Shown here: piece by piece, positions 16,371 through 23,466 of the stretch | How positions within the stretch are numbered: position 1 is the first letter of the stretch | Layout of the letters: each line of letters opens with the position of its first letter | Origin: Treponema sp. UBA7590 | Lineage (GTDB): Bacteria > Spirochaetota > Spirochaetia > Treponematales > Treponemataceae | NCBI GenBank assembly: GCA_002478955.1 | Contig: DLKK01000089.1 | Coordinates: 1 to 34,145, forward strand | Direction of reading: 5' to 3' | Length of the DNA: 34,145 nt | Position numbers and translations under genes: made by a program | The notes under the pieces: model-generated | Database searches by the model: none | Told to the model about the DNA's origin: nothing | Seen by the model: the letters and a program-made list of their open reading frames with translations, nothing else

Positions 16371-17333
16371 ATGAAGATTACAGCAGTTATTGTAACTTTT
16401 AATCGTACTAAAGAGTTGAAAAGATGTATTCAAAATGTCTTGTTACAAAGTAAAAAGCCAACGGATATTGTTATTGTAAATAATGCATCAACGGATTCTA
16501 CTTATGAAGATTTATGCAATTTTTTTTCAGTGAGTTTTGCAGAGAAGCAATTTGATAAATTGTTTCAATTATGTATTTTTAAGGATATAAACGTTTATTT
16601 AATAAATATGTCTAAAAATTTGGGGGGTAGCGGAGGGTTTCATGAAGGGTTAAAAATGGCAAATGAAAAACTTCTCTCTGATTATTTTTGGCTTATGGAT
16701 GATGATGGTTATCCTAGTGAAAACTGTTTAGAAATGCTTTTTTCAAAAATTTTTAAATATGATTATATAATGCCTACCTCGATAGATATTATTGAGCATT
16801 CAAAACTATCTTGGGCAACTAAAAAGAAAAATGGAAAAAAAACTATTTTTTATAAAGAATTGAAAGATTCTTGGGGTGAAATAATGGATTATGTAACACC
16901 GTTTAATGGAATTCTTCTTTCGAGAAAATGTGTTAATGAGGTTGGTTATATAAATAAAGATTTTTTTATTTGGGGAGATGAGTATGACCATTATTGGAGA
17001 TGCAGAGAAAAGAATATTCAGCCTGTAACATTACTTGATGCAAAATTTTTTCATCCTGCTATGAAATTACCTCTTGTAAAGATTTGTTTTGGTTTATTTT
17101 CGGTTCCATATGTGAATAATCCTTTACGTATGATTTGCTTAGCTAGAAATTATACTTATATCTATCTACATTACAATCAAAAGTACAAAATTCCAATAAA
17201 ATGGGTGATGTATTGGTGGCTTTTTATCATTACACGGCATGGAGATTTTGCTGGATGGAAACTTTATAAGAACTCTGTAAGAGATGGTTTCAGGGGTGAT
17301 TTTACAAGACATCTTCAATATTTAACTAGATAA
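16371..17333 (+). CDS. GT2 glycosyltransferase, probable galactofuranosyltransferase (GlfT-like)
   Basis: 320 residues. Motifs: AVIVTFNRTKELKRCIQ, VIVNNASTDSTYE, NMSKNLGGSGGFHEGL, FWLMDDDGYPSENCL (DDD metal site), and FIWGDEYDHYWRC, with the WGDE acid/base and a downstream histidine (KFFHPAMKL). The NxGGSGGF plus WxMDDD and WGDExD/E set is characteristic of the GlfT/rhamnosyl-type GT2 group that includes bacterial galactofuranosyltransferases. The UDP-Galf-making enzyme Glf is encoded 130 bp downstream, so Galf transfer is the best guess. Rhamnose transfer is the main alternative. A G6 run at the GGSGG codons (about 16622-16627) is short but lies in a motif that would be lost on slippage. It is the last gene of the AT-rich island. 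Confidence 0.82.
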   Translation: MKITAVIVTFNRTKELKRCIQNVLLQSKKPTDIVIVNNASTDSTYEDLCNFFSVSFAEKQFDKLFQLCIFKDINVYLINMSKNLGGSGGFHEGLKMANEKLLSDYFWLMDDDGYPSENCLEMLFSKIFKYDYIMPTSIDIIEHSKLSWATKKKNGKKTIFYKELKDSWGEIMDYVTPFNGILLSRKCVNEVGYINKDFFIWGDEYDHYWRCREKNIQPVTLLDAKFFHPAMKLPLVKICFGLFSVPYVNNPLRMICLARNYTYIYLHYNQKYKIPIKWVMYWWLFIITRHGDFAGWKLYKNSVRDGFRGDFTRHLQYLTR

Positions 17334-17462
17334 ATGCTTACCAGCAATAAATGGCGCGTTGAAAAATACGATTGCAATAAAAATTGCTAAAATTTTGCCA
17401 TTAAAACTGATACTAAAATTATTAAAGTAATAATTATTTTCTGATAAAAGGAACTCTTCACT

Positions 17463-18560
17463 ATGCATTATGATTATCTTCTCGTTGGTGCGGGCTTGTT
17501 CAATGCAACGCTCGCTAATATTTTTGCGTCTAAAGGTAAAAAATGTCTTGTTATTGACAGGCGACCACATATTGCCGGCAATATTTATACAGAAAATCTT
17601 GACGGCATAAATGTTCATAAATATGGCGCACATATTTTTCATACAGATAATAAAGAGGTTTGGGATTTTGTGAACCGTTTTGCAACGTTCAATCGCTATA
17701 CAAACTGTCCTGTGGCAAATTATAATGGGCAGATTTACAATATGCCGTTCAATATGAACACGTTCAATAAAATCTGGCCGGATGTTATAACTCCTTCTCA
17801 GGCAAAAAAACGAATTGAAGAGCAGGCCGCCGAGATGAAAGACAAGATTCCGCAAAATCTTGAGGAGCAGGCTATAAGTCTTGTTGGACATGATATTTAT
17901 GAACGCCTTATAAAAGGTTATACCGAAAAACAATGGGGCAGACCTTGTACAGAGCTTCCACCGTCAATTATAAAAAGGCTTCCTGTCCGTTTTGTTTATG
18001 ACAATAACTATTTTAATGACGCATATCAGGGAATTCCTGTTGGCGGTTATACAAAAATGGTTGAAAAAATGCTTTCCGGTGTTGAAGTTCGGTTGAATTG
18101 TGACTTTTTAGAAAATCGTTCTGAATTTGAAAATCTTGCCGATAAAATTGTTTATACAGGAATGATAGACCAGTTTTTTGACTACTGCTATGGCGAGCTT
18201 GAATACAGAAGTCTTCGTTTTGAAACAGAAAAACTTGATTGTGAAAATTTTCAGGGAAACGCAGTTGTAAATTATACAGATTCGAAAACTCCATATACAA
18301 GAATAATTGAGCACAAGCACTTTGAATTTGGCACGCAGCCTGTAACTTATATTACGCGCGAATACCCTGCGACATGGAAAAAAGGCGACGAGCCTTATTA
18401 TGCCATGAACAATGAGGAAAACAATGCGCTCTATGCAAAATATGCAGAACTTGCTTCCAAACAAAATAAAATTATTTTTGGCGGTCGCCTGGGAATGTAC
18501 AAGTATTTTGACATGGATGACACAATTGCAGCTGCTTTTGAGCTTGCAAAGAAAATTTGA
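17463..18560 (+). CDS. glf: UDP-galactopyranose mutase
   Basis: 365 residues, the normal Glf length. The N-terminal FAD-binding motif is YDYLLVGAGLFNATLANIFA. RPHIAGNIYTENLDGINVHK, YGAHIFHT, YTEKQWGRPCTELPPSIIKR and IPVGGYTKM are all diagnostic, as are YTRIIEHKHFEF and the C-terminal GRLGMYKYFDMDD. The flavoenzyme converts UDP-galactopyranose to UDP-galactofuranose in the cytosol. AAAAGGAAC precedes the ATG. Base composition returns here to that of the chromosome, so it may predate the AT-rich cassette, or have come from another donor. The 129-bp gap before it holds no gene. Confidence 0.97.
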   Translation: MHYDYLLVGAGLFNATLANIFASKGKKCLVIDRRPHIAGNIYTENLDGINVHKYGAHIFHTDNKEVWDFVNRFATFNRYTNCPVANYNGQIYNMPFNMNTFNKIWPDVITPSQAKKRIEEQAAEMKDKIPQNLEEQAISLVGHDIYERLIKGYTEKQWGRPCTELPPSIIKRLPVRFVYDNNYFNDAYQGIPVGGYTKMVEKMLSGVEVRLNCDFLENRSEFENLADKIVYTGMIDQFFDYCYGELEYRSLRFETEKLDCENFQGNAVVNYTDSKTPYTRIIEHKHFEFGTQPVTYITREYPATWKKGDEPYYAMNNEENNALYAKYAELASKQNKIIFGGRLGMYKYFDMDDTIAAAFELAKKI

Positions 18561-18585
18561 CTTTTAATCAGATAGACTATATATT
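18557..18585 (+). promoter_or_regulatory. Promoter of the hicBA operon
   Basis: TTGACT (18557-18562) and TATATT (18580-18585) are 17 bp apart, overlapping the end of glf. The predicted start is near 18592. Downstream, TATAAAGTTTG and TATAAACTTGG lie 30 bp apart (from 18591 and 18621), about three DNA turns, a possible HicB operator pair. A second TTGATT-16-TATAAA match (18599-18626) is also present. Confidence 0.55.
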
Positions 18586-18640
18586 TGTATTATAAAGTTT
18601 GATTTCAGATTGTTGATTACTATAAACTTGGAGGAATAAA

Positions 18641-18841
18641 ATGACATTACGAGTTGTATTGGAATATGATGATGTTGTTGATTCTTGGGCAGCCTATTGT
18701 CCTGAACTTCCAGGTATAAATTCTTGTGGAACAACCCAAAAAGAAGCTGCAGAAAATTTCAAAGAAGCTGCGGAACTTTTTTTTGAGCCTTCTGATTTTA
18801 ATGTTCCGGCAGAATCAAAAGTCTTGCAGATGGTTATTTAA
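18641..18841 (+). CDS. hicB: HicB-family antitoxin
   Basis: 66 residues, the short HicB form. RVVLEYDDVVDSWAAYCPEL followed by PGINSCGTTQKEAAENFKEA and ELFFEP is the degenerate RNase H-like HicB fold, with the characteristic CPELPG segment. No separate DNA-binding tail is present. HicB binds HicA and blocks its ribonuclease site, and often represses the operon. GGAGG at 18630-18634 supports the start. The order antitoxin then toxin, with no gap, is common for this pair. Confidence 0.88.
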   Translation: MTLRVVLEYDDVVDSWAAYCPELPGINSCGTTQKEAAENFKEAAELFFEPSDFNVPAESKVLQMVI

Positions 18842-19057
18842 ATGCCAGTTAGATTAACTTCAAAAGAAATTGTTCGTATTTTACTAGACAATGGATTTGT
18901 ATTGCTTTCTCAAAAAGGCTCCCATCAAAAATGGTTTAACTCTCAGACTAGTGCAACAACAATTGTTCCGTGTCATGGAAATAATCAGTTACCTATAGGG
19001 ACTATATACTCTATAATTCGTGCTTCAAAACTTGACAAATCTTTGTTTGGTTTTTAG
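18842..19057 (+). CDS. hicA: HicA-family mRNA interferase toxin
   Basis: 71 residues. TSKEIVRILLDNGFVLLSQK, then GSHQKWFNS and TTIVPCHGNNQLPIGTIYSI, match HicA's double-stranded-RNA-binding-like fold; the catalytic His is in KGSHQKW. HicA cleaves mRNA and stops translation. The ATG directly follows the hicB stop with no separate binding site, so translation is presumably coupled to hicB. The pair separates glf from the acyltransferase. Confidence 0.92.
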   Translation: MPVRLTSKEIVRILLDNGFVLLSQKGSHQKWFNSQTSATTIVPCHGNNQLPIGTIYSIIRASKLDKSLFGF

Positions 19058-19144
19058 GTAGTTTAAAAACTAAAGATAATAAAATTTATCCTTTTTTCTT
19101 AATTAAAAAATCAAGAAAACTATATTTTGCATACTGAGGAAAAT

Positions 19145-20230
19145 ATGATATTAACTATTCCTGTACTTCCAAAACAAAATAATTTTAACTTTATTCGTCT
19201 TTTTTGTTGTTTTTTGGTTATTTCTATGCATGTTTTGGATTTATCTGGAACTGTATCTATTTTAAGGCCTGTTTTTGATGGTCATGTTGCAGTTTGCGTA
19301 TTTTTTATTTTAAGTGGTTTTTGGGTTACAAAAAGTTTTCTTTCTTCAAAGAGCTTGAAGGAATATTTTGTAAAAAGAAGTATAAGAATTCTTCCTTTGT
19401 ACTATATTTCTGTCGGGGGGGGGCTTGTAGCATTTGCGTTTGCAAGTGAGTTTCCTATAAAAGAGTTCTTTACAAATGCAGAAACTTGGAAGTATCTTTT
19501 TTGGAATTGTATATTCTTAAATTTTATGCAACCAACTCTTCCGGGTTGTTTTGATGGAAAGTTTGTTGCTGTAAATGGGGCTCTTTGGACAATAAAGATT
19601 GAAATTGCATTTTATGTTGTTTTGCCAATTTTAATTTGTTTTTTCAAAAAAATGAAATCATTAAAGCAATTGAATATATTATTGCTTGTTCTTTATGTTC
19701 TTTCAGTTTTATACACTTTTATTTTAGGTCGATATGCAAATGCTTTGCATTTGCCAAAACAGCTTGCAAATCAATTTCCAGCCTTTGTTAGTTGTTTTGC
19801 AAGTGGAATGTTCTTGTTTTTTAACTGGGATTGGATACTAAAAAAGATAAATTTGCTAGTTGTTCCATCGGTGGCTATTTTTGCTCTTCATTATGTTTTT
19901 AAAACTGAATTTTTGATGCCCATTTCGCTTTCTTTGATTTGTGTGTTTTTTTCAACTAGGTTTACTTTTTTAGGTTCTATAGGAAGTAAAAAGGACTATT
20001 CGTACCCTCTTTATCTTTTTCATTTTCCGCTGATTCAACTTATGGCTCATTTTAATTTTTATACAGATTGTTTTCCCCTTGCGTTATTTTTGACTTTTGC
20101 AGGTACTTATTTTATTTCTGTTTTAGCAGTAAAACTCGTTGATGCGTTAGCGCTAGCAGGGGTGGCGAAGCCGTTGCTAAGTGAACGGAGAGAACGACGC
20201 AATGGAGCGGTAGCGGAACCCCGGACATAG
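19145..20230 (+). CDS. Acyltransferase family 3 (OafA-like), with G9 tract and repeat-derived C-terminus
   Basis: 361 residues from the ATG at 19145, chosen because GAGGA lies 4 nt upstream; TTG at 19127 is less likely. It is a ten-helix membrane protein: NFNFIRLFCCFLVISMHVLD (catalytic His), GHVAVCVFFILSGFWVTKSF and KEYFVKRSIRILPLYYISV near the start; NGALWTIKIEIAFYVVLPIL later. These proteins O-acylate surface glycans. A run of nine G (19415-19423) encodes Gly91-Gly93 and is in frame here, so this copy is ON; a one-base slip would shift the frame. The last ~25 residues, rich in Arg (LSERRERRNGA), are encoded by an inserted dispersed repeat, so the natural end may have been replaced. It probably modifies the polysaccharide made upstream. 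Confidence 0.88.
   Translation: MILTIPVLPKQNNFNFIRLFCCFLVISMHVLDLSGTVSILRPVFDGHVAVCVFFILSGFWVTKSFLSSKSLKEYFVKRSIRILPLYYISVGGGLVAFAFASEFPIKEFFTNAETWKYLFWNCIFLNFMQPTLPGCFDGKFVAVNGALWTIKIEIAFYVVLPILICFFKKMKSLKQLNILLLVLYVLSVLYTFILGRYANALHLPKQLANQFPAFVSCFASGMFLFFNWDWILKKINLLVVPSVAIFALHYVFKTEFLMPISLSLICVFFSTRFTFLGSIGSKKDYSYPLYLFHFPLIQLMAHFNFYTDCFPLALFLTFAGTYFISVLAVKLVDALALAGVAKPLLSERRERRNGAVAEPRT
19415..19423 (+). repeat. Poly-G tract (G9) within the acyltransferase gene
   Basis: Nine consecutive G in codons 91-93, in an otherwise AT-rich gene. Tracts of this length are prone to slipped-strand mispairing and phase variation. Confidence 0.9.
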
Positions 20231-20272
20231 CGACCCGAAGCGTAGCATAGGGAAACGCCCAAATATAAAATA
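20150..20272 (+). repeat. Dispersed GC-rich repeat element, copy 1
   Basis: A GC-rich block inside AT-rich sequence, shared in degenerate form with 27762-27895. Common parts: GGGG...GCGAAGCCGTTG, then CAATGGAGCG, then GGAACCCCGGA, then CGTAG, then GGGAAACGCCCAAAT. CCGTTGC (20171-20177) can pair with GCAATGG (20199-20205). The acyltransferase stop codon (20228-20230) lies inside it. The rest of 20231-20365 holds only the tail of this element and a hairpin at 20301-20324. Confidence 0.7.
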
Positions 20273-20300
20273 ACCAAACAAATATTCTCTTCTCAAATCA

Positions 20301-20324
20301 AGCCCTGTGCATTCGCATGGGGCT
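20301..20324. other. Hairpin between acyltransferase and glycosyltransferase genes
   Basis: AGCCCTGTGC pairs with GCATGGGGCT around an ATTC loop, 10 bp with two G-U pairs. No T-run follows on the forward strand, so it is not a convincing terminator. Confidence 0.4.
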
Positions 20325-20365
20325 AAAAATATTGTCTTTAAAAAATTATTTACAAGGAAACTAAA

Positions 20366-21157
20366 ATGGAAGAAAAACTCGTTTCAATCATTACGCCAAT
20401 GTATAAGGGGGCGGCATTGGTCGGGCAGACCATAGAGTCGGTTTTGGCTCAGTCTTACAAAACTTGGGAAATGATAATTGTTGACGACTGCTCTCCCGAT
20501 AATGGAGCTGGGGCTGCTGTAGTGCAATCTTATGCCGATAAAGATTCAAGAGTAAAGCTTATTTGTGCTAAGGTAAATCGTGGTTCTTCTGGAGCGAGAA
20601 ATCAGGCTATGGAAATTGCAAAGGGACAATATTTTGCTTTTTTAGATAGCGACGATATTTGGCATGCTGATTACCTTTCTACAATGATGAAATATATAGA
20701 AAGAAATGATGATAAAACGGTGGCGATTTATTTTTCTTCATACAGAAGAATGAATTCAAAATGCGACGCAGAACTTTTAAAGCCTTACATTTTTGAAGGA
20801 AAACGAACTTTTAAGCAGTTGCTTCGTCATTGTCCGATTTTTCCATCTGCTGCAATTGTTGATACTTCAAAACTTCCTCAGAAAATCTATTTTAAGGAAG
20901 AATTAAAAGCTCTTCGTGATGATTATGCGTATTGGCTTGATATAATGAAAAACGGTTTATGTGCAATGGGATACAAAGATGTTCTTGTTGATTACAGAAT
21001 GCGAGATGATAGCATGACCGCAAGCAAAACAAAAATGATAAAGCCACAATGGAAAATCTACCGCAAAGTCCTAAAAATGAATGTTTTTTCAAGTGCATGG
21101 TACTTGTTCTGCTGGGGAATGAACGGGGTTTTGAAGTATAAAGTGGGGAAAAAATAG
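20366..21157 (+). CDS. GT2 family glycosyltransferase
   Basis: 263 residues. KLVSIITPMYKGAALVGQTI, MIIVDDCSPDNGAG, NRGSSGARNQAMEIAKGQYF and AFLDSDDIWHADYL form the standard GT-A domain; DSDD binds metal. RDDYAYWLDIMKNG holds the catalytic ED-like acidic region (RDDY). The length and the LKALRDDYAYWL segment are like WbbD/EpsJ-type transferases that modify lipid-linked units. AAGGAAAC lies before the ATG. GC content is higher than in the AT-rich island, so it belongs to a different block. It probably contributes to the same glycan; its donor sugar is unknown. Confidence 0.9.
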   Translation: MEEKLVSIITPMYKGAALVGQTIESVLAQSYKTWEMIIVDDCSPDNGAGAAVVQSYADKDSRVKLICAKVNRGSSGARNQAMEIAKGQYFAFLDSDDIWHADYLSTMMKYIERNDDKTVAIYFSSYRRMNSKCDAELLKPYIFEGKRTFKQLLRHCPIFPSAAIVDTSKLPQKIYFKEELKALRDDYAYWLDIMKNGLCAMGYKDVLVDYRMRDDSMTASKTKMIKPQWKIYRKVLKMNVFSSAWYLFCWGMNGVLKYKVGKK

Positions 21158-21169
21158 ATGATTTTTTTC

Positions 21170-21198
21170 TAGACAGAAATAATATTTATTATTAAATT
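21170..21198 (+). promoter_or_regulatory. Candidate promoter for the RNA upstream of the reverse transcriptase
   Basis: TAGACA (21170-21175) and TAAATT (21193-21198) are 17 bp apart. The predicted start, about 21205, falls right before the first hairpin, which fits a structured RNA beginning there. Confidence 0.45.
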
Positions 21199-21204
21199 TA
21201 AATT

Positions 21205-21432
21205 GCTCTTCCGATTGGGGAAGAAGGAAATGGATTAACTTTGAAATTTCTGTAAAGACAGAAATCAAAGTTGTGAAGCAGTTTATCAAGTCTATGATTT
21301 GGTTCATTGTTTCAACATCCTTATTATACATTTTTAGTATAATAATACGCAGTAGCAAAAACTAAATTGTTTTTGTTGGTCAATACATGCAGATTTTATG
21401 TTTAATCATAGGGATGACTGCGAATCCAATCT
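21205..21432 (+). ncRNA. Putative multi-hairpin noncoding RNA partner of the reverse transcriptase
   Basis: The 293-bp gap upstream of the RT gene contains four hairpins in a row. (1) TCTTCC/GGAAGA, 21207-21224. (2) A long stem: AACTTTG (21237-21243) with CAAAGTT (21266-21272) plus ATTTCTGT (21246-21253) with ACAGAAAT (21258-21265), 15 bp with a 2-nt bulge and an AAAG loop. (3) TTATTATAC/GTATAATAA, 21321-21345. (4) CAAAAAC/GTTTTTG, 21356-21375. DRT2-type systems have an RNA of roughly this size at this position, serving as RT template. The ends are guesses: 5' from the promoter match, 3' from the RT start. Confidence 0.6.
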
Positions 21433-21450
21433 GTGTGTGCTATTTTTTTT

Positions 21451-22818
21451 ATGAAAGAGTTCTATTTTAAGTCAAAATCTTATGCGCATCTTGATTCCCA
21501 TAAAAGTAGTTTCCTATTAGAAAATTTTATAAAAGATAGTAACTGGGTTGCTTCACATGCTTTCTTGCCTTTGATTCATATTTTATTGAGAGTTAAAAAA
21601 CGAAATGGTTGTCATAAAAGATTTACATTTAAAGAAAGACATATTTTTTATTCTTCTCATACAGATAGTTATATATATCAATACTATGCAAGCCTTTTGT
21701 CTGAAAAGTATGAAAGTTATCTAAAAGTGAACAATTTTTGTGAGGTTCCTATTGCATATAGATCATTAAATGGAAAATGTAATATCGATTTTGCAAATGA
21801 AGCATTCTCTTTTTTGAAAAATCAAAAAGATGCATTTGTTTTTGTATCGGATTTTCATAGTTTTTTTGATTCCTTAAATCATAAAATTTTAAAAAAGAAT
21901 TTAATGAAGATATTAAATATGCAGGATGGATTATCTGCTGATTGGTATGCTGTATATAAAAGTTTGATACATGCTACATTCTTTGATCTGGATGAATTGG
22001 CTGAATATAAGTGCGTTAAAAGAAAAACTTTGCAGTATAAAGATTCACGACCTAAGATTTTATTGTCTCAAAAAGAGATGAGAAAATTAAAGAAATCGAA
22101 ATTGCATAAATATGAAGAAATTATAGAATCAAATAATTTGGTTATTGATAAGTCAAAAATTGGCATTCCCCAAGGTACTTCCATAAGTGCTCTTTTTGCA
22201 AATGCTTATATGATAGAATTTGATAAAAAATTGTCCGATTATGTAAATAGCGTTAATGGTTTTTATAGGCGATATTCCGATGATATAATTTTAATTGTTC
22301 CATATACAGAAAAAGAAAAACTTTGTTCTATTTTTGAAAAGGAAAAAAATGCTGTAGAACTTTTTGTATCTTCTAAAAAAACACGACGTTTTCATGTGCG
22401 GAATGGAAACATTGATGAAGTGATACTTAAAAATGGAGAATCTGAAGATTCAAGAAAAATCATTGAATATTTAGGTTTTTCATACGATGGAAATAAAATT
22501 TTAATAAAAGATGCGTCTTTGAATAAATTTTATAGAAGATTAGACGAAAGATTGTATTTGTTACGTGATATAAAAATTACTACAGGAAAATTATTAGGTA
22601 TAAAAAGATTTTATAGTTTGTATACTCATTTAGGCGAGGCGGCAAGAGTTCGTTATGCTCGACATAAGAAATCAAAAACTGAAAATTTTAAACATTCTAA
22701 TTTTATTACATATGTAAACAAAGCCTCTCGTATTATTGGGAATCTTGATATAAAACATCAGGTTAGTAAGCATTGGAAACATGTTGAGAATTTTATACAT
22801 AATATAAATAAAATCTAA
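21451..22818 (+). CDS. Defence-type reverse transcriptase, DRT2/UG2-like candidate
   Basis: 455 residues from the ATG at 21451; a GTG at 21433 would add six residues. RT motifs in order: FVSDFHSFFDSLNH with D134 (first catalytic Asp); GIPQGTSISALFANAYMIEF from residue 238; YRRYSDDI with YSDD at 275-278 (catalytic pair D277/D278); and EYLGFSYDGNKI afterwards. The N-terminal HLDS, NWVASHAFLPLIH, FYSSHTDSYIYQYYASLL and VPIAYRSLNGKCNIDFANEA resemble what I recall of DRT2 proteins. No maturase X domain, group II intron RNA or diversity-generating repeats are seen. DRT2 makes concatemeric cDNA from its upstream RNA to encode an abortive-infection protein. RT identity is certain; the DRT2 class is a judgement from memory. 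Abi-type or retron RT are alternatives. Confidence 0.9.
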   Translation: MKEFYFKSKSYAHLDSHKSSFLLENFIKDSNWVASHAFLPLIHILLRVKKRNGCHKRFTFKERHIFYSSHTDSYIYQYYASLLSEKYESYLKVNNFCEVPIAYRSLNGKCNIDFANEAFSFLKNQKDAFVFVSDFHSFFDSLNHKILKKNLMKILNMQDGLSADWYAVYKSLIHATFFDLDELAEYKCVKRKTLQYKDSRPKILLSQKEMRKLKKSKLHKYEEIIESNNLVIDKSKIGIPQGTSISALFANAYMIEFDKKLSDYVNSVNGFYRRYSDDIILIVPYTEKEKLCSIFEKEKNAVELFVSSKKTRRFHVRNGNIDEVILKNGESEDSRKIIEYLGFSYDGNKILIKDASLNKFYRRLDERLYLLRDIKITTGKLLGIKRFYSLYTHLGEAARVRYARHKKSKTENFKHSNFITYVNKASRIIGNLDIKHQVSKHWKHVENFIHNINKI

Positions 22819-22910
22819 TAACTTGTTTTTACAATGAGTTGAATCTTGTCACTTTTCTATTGTTGCTGAAAAATACTTTATGGCTCTTGGGTAAGAAGTG
22901 GTTCAAAATG

Positions 22911-22936
22911 CAACAGAGATAGTGTTAGTCTCGTTG
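22911..22936 (+). other. Hairpin downstream of the reverse transcriptase
   Basis: CAAC-A-GAGA (22911-22919) pairs with TCTCGTTG (22929-22936): eight pairs with one bulged A and a 9-nt loop. It is not followed by a T-run. It could be part of the RT transcript or a remnant; no gene is seen in 22819-22977. Confidence 0.35.
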
Positions 22937-22977
22937 TTACAGGACTAAAGGATATGTTTAACTGTCTGATTCAGTTC

Positions 22978-23253
22978 TTACTTTTCTGCAATTTTTTCTG
23001 TATCAAAAAGAAGATAGACTGTGCCTTTTGTATTGAAAAAATTAGCATAGCATGATAATTTCCCTCCTAGATAGCCAAAATTTCTTATATAATTTGTGCA
23101 TTTTGTATTCCAATTTTCTATCATAATCGACGATAAGCAATTCTCGTTTGATTCATCAGACGAATATCCCTTTGTATTAAGAATATGTACAAGTTTGTTC
23201 ATTTGAGTGCTGTTACACTCTTTTAGAATTTTTAAGGTGGTTTCATTAATCAT
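22978..23253 (-). CDS. Small hypothetical protein convergent with the reverse transcriptase
   Basis: 91 residues, not recognised. The first half is helical (TTLKILKECNSTQMNKLVHI), the second has aromatic and cysteine residues (NWNTKCTNYIRNFGYLGGKL, then SCYANFF and GTVYLLFDTEKIAEK) and could be a small alpha/beta domain. There is no Shine-Dalgarno. On its own strand a TAAAAT box ends 6 nt before the ATG, with TTTAAA 17 bp further up, the same leaderless layout as five other genes here, which supports it being real. It is convergent to the RT gene and could be cargo, a partner or unrelated. Confidence 0.5.
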   Translation of the reverse strand: MINETTLKILKECNSTQMNKLVHILNTKGYSSDESNENCLSSIMIENWNTKCTNYIRNFGYLGGKLSCYANFFNTKGTVYLLFDTEKIAEK

Positions 23254-23466
23254 AAATTTATTTTAATTCTTTTTGGTCAAATTTTAAAGAAAAATTTGAT
23301 TTAACTATTTGTTGATTTAGATTACCTTTTAGGAACTGTTCTTATATCTTATTCAATTTTTTTAAATACAGTATTTTGCTAGATGCATTAGAGACAGAAG
23401 TAAATCTTCTCTTGAAAAAAAATACTTTCAATTCTGCATATTTTTTGCGATACATCCAAATTTTTA

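Noticed and set aside
16622..16627. G6 run in the GlfT-like gene as a third phase-variable tract
   Set aside because: Six G is short for slippage, and the bases encode a conserved Gly-Gly motif, so the run is explained by coding constraint.
17322..17933. Reverse-strand open frame overlapping glf, ending in a hydrophobic stretch
   Set aside because: Most of it is a shadow of glf. The tail over the 17334-17462 gap looks membrane-like and could be a remnant gene, but I see no start, partner or family match.
21433..22818. Diversity-generating retroelement or group II intron around the RT
   Set aside because: No template/variable repeat pair, no Avd-like gene, no maturase or endonuclease domain and no intron domain V/VI were seen.
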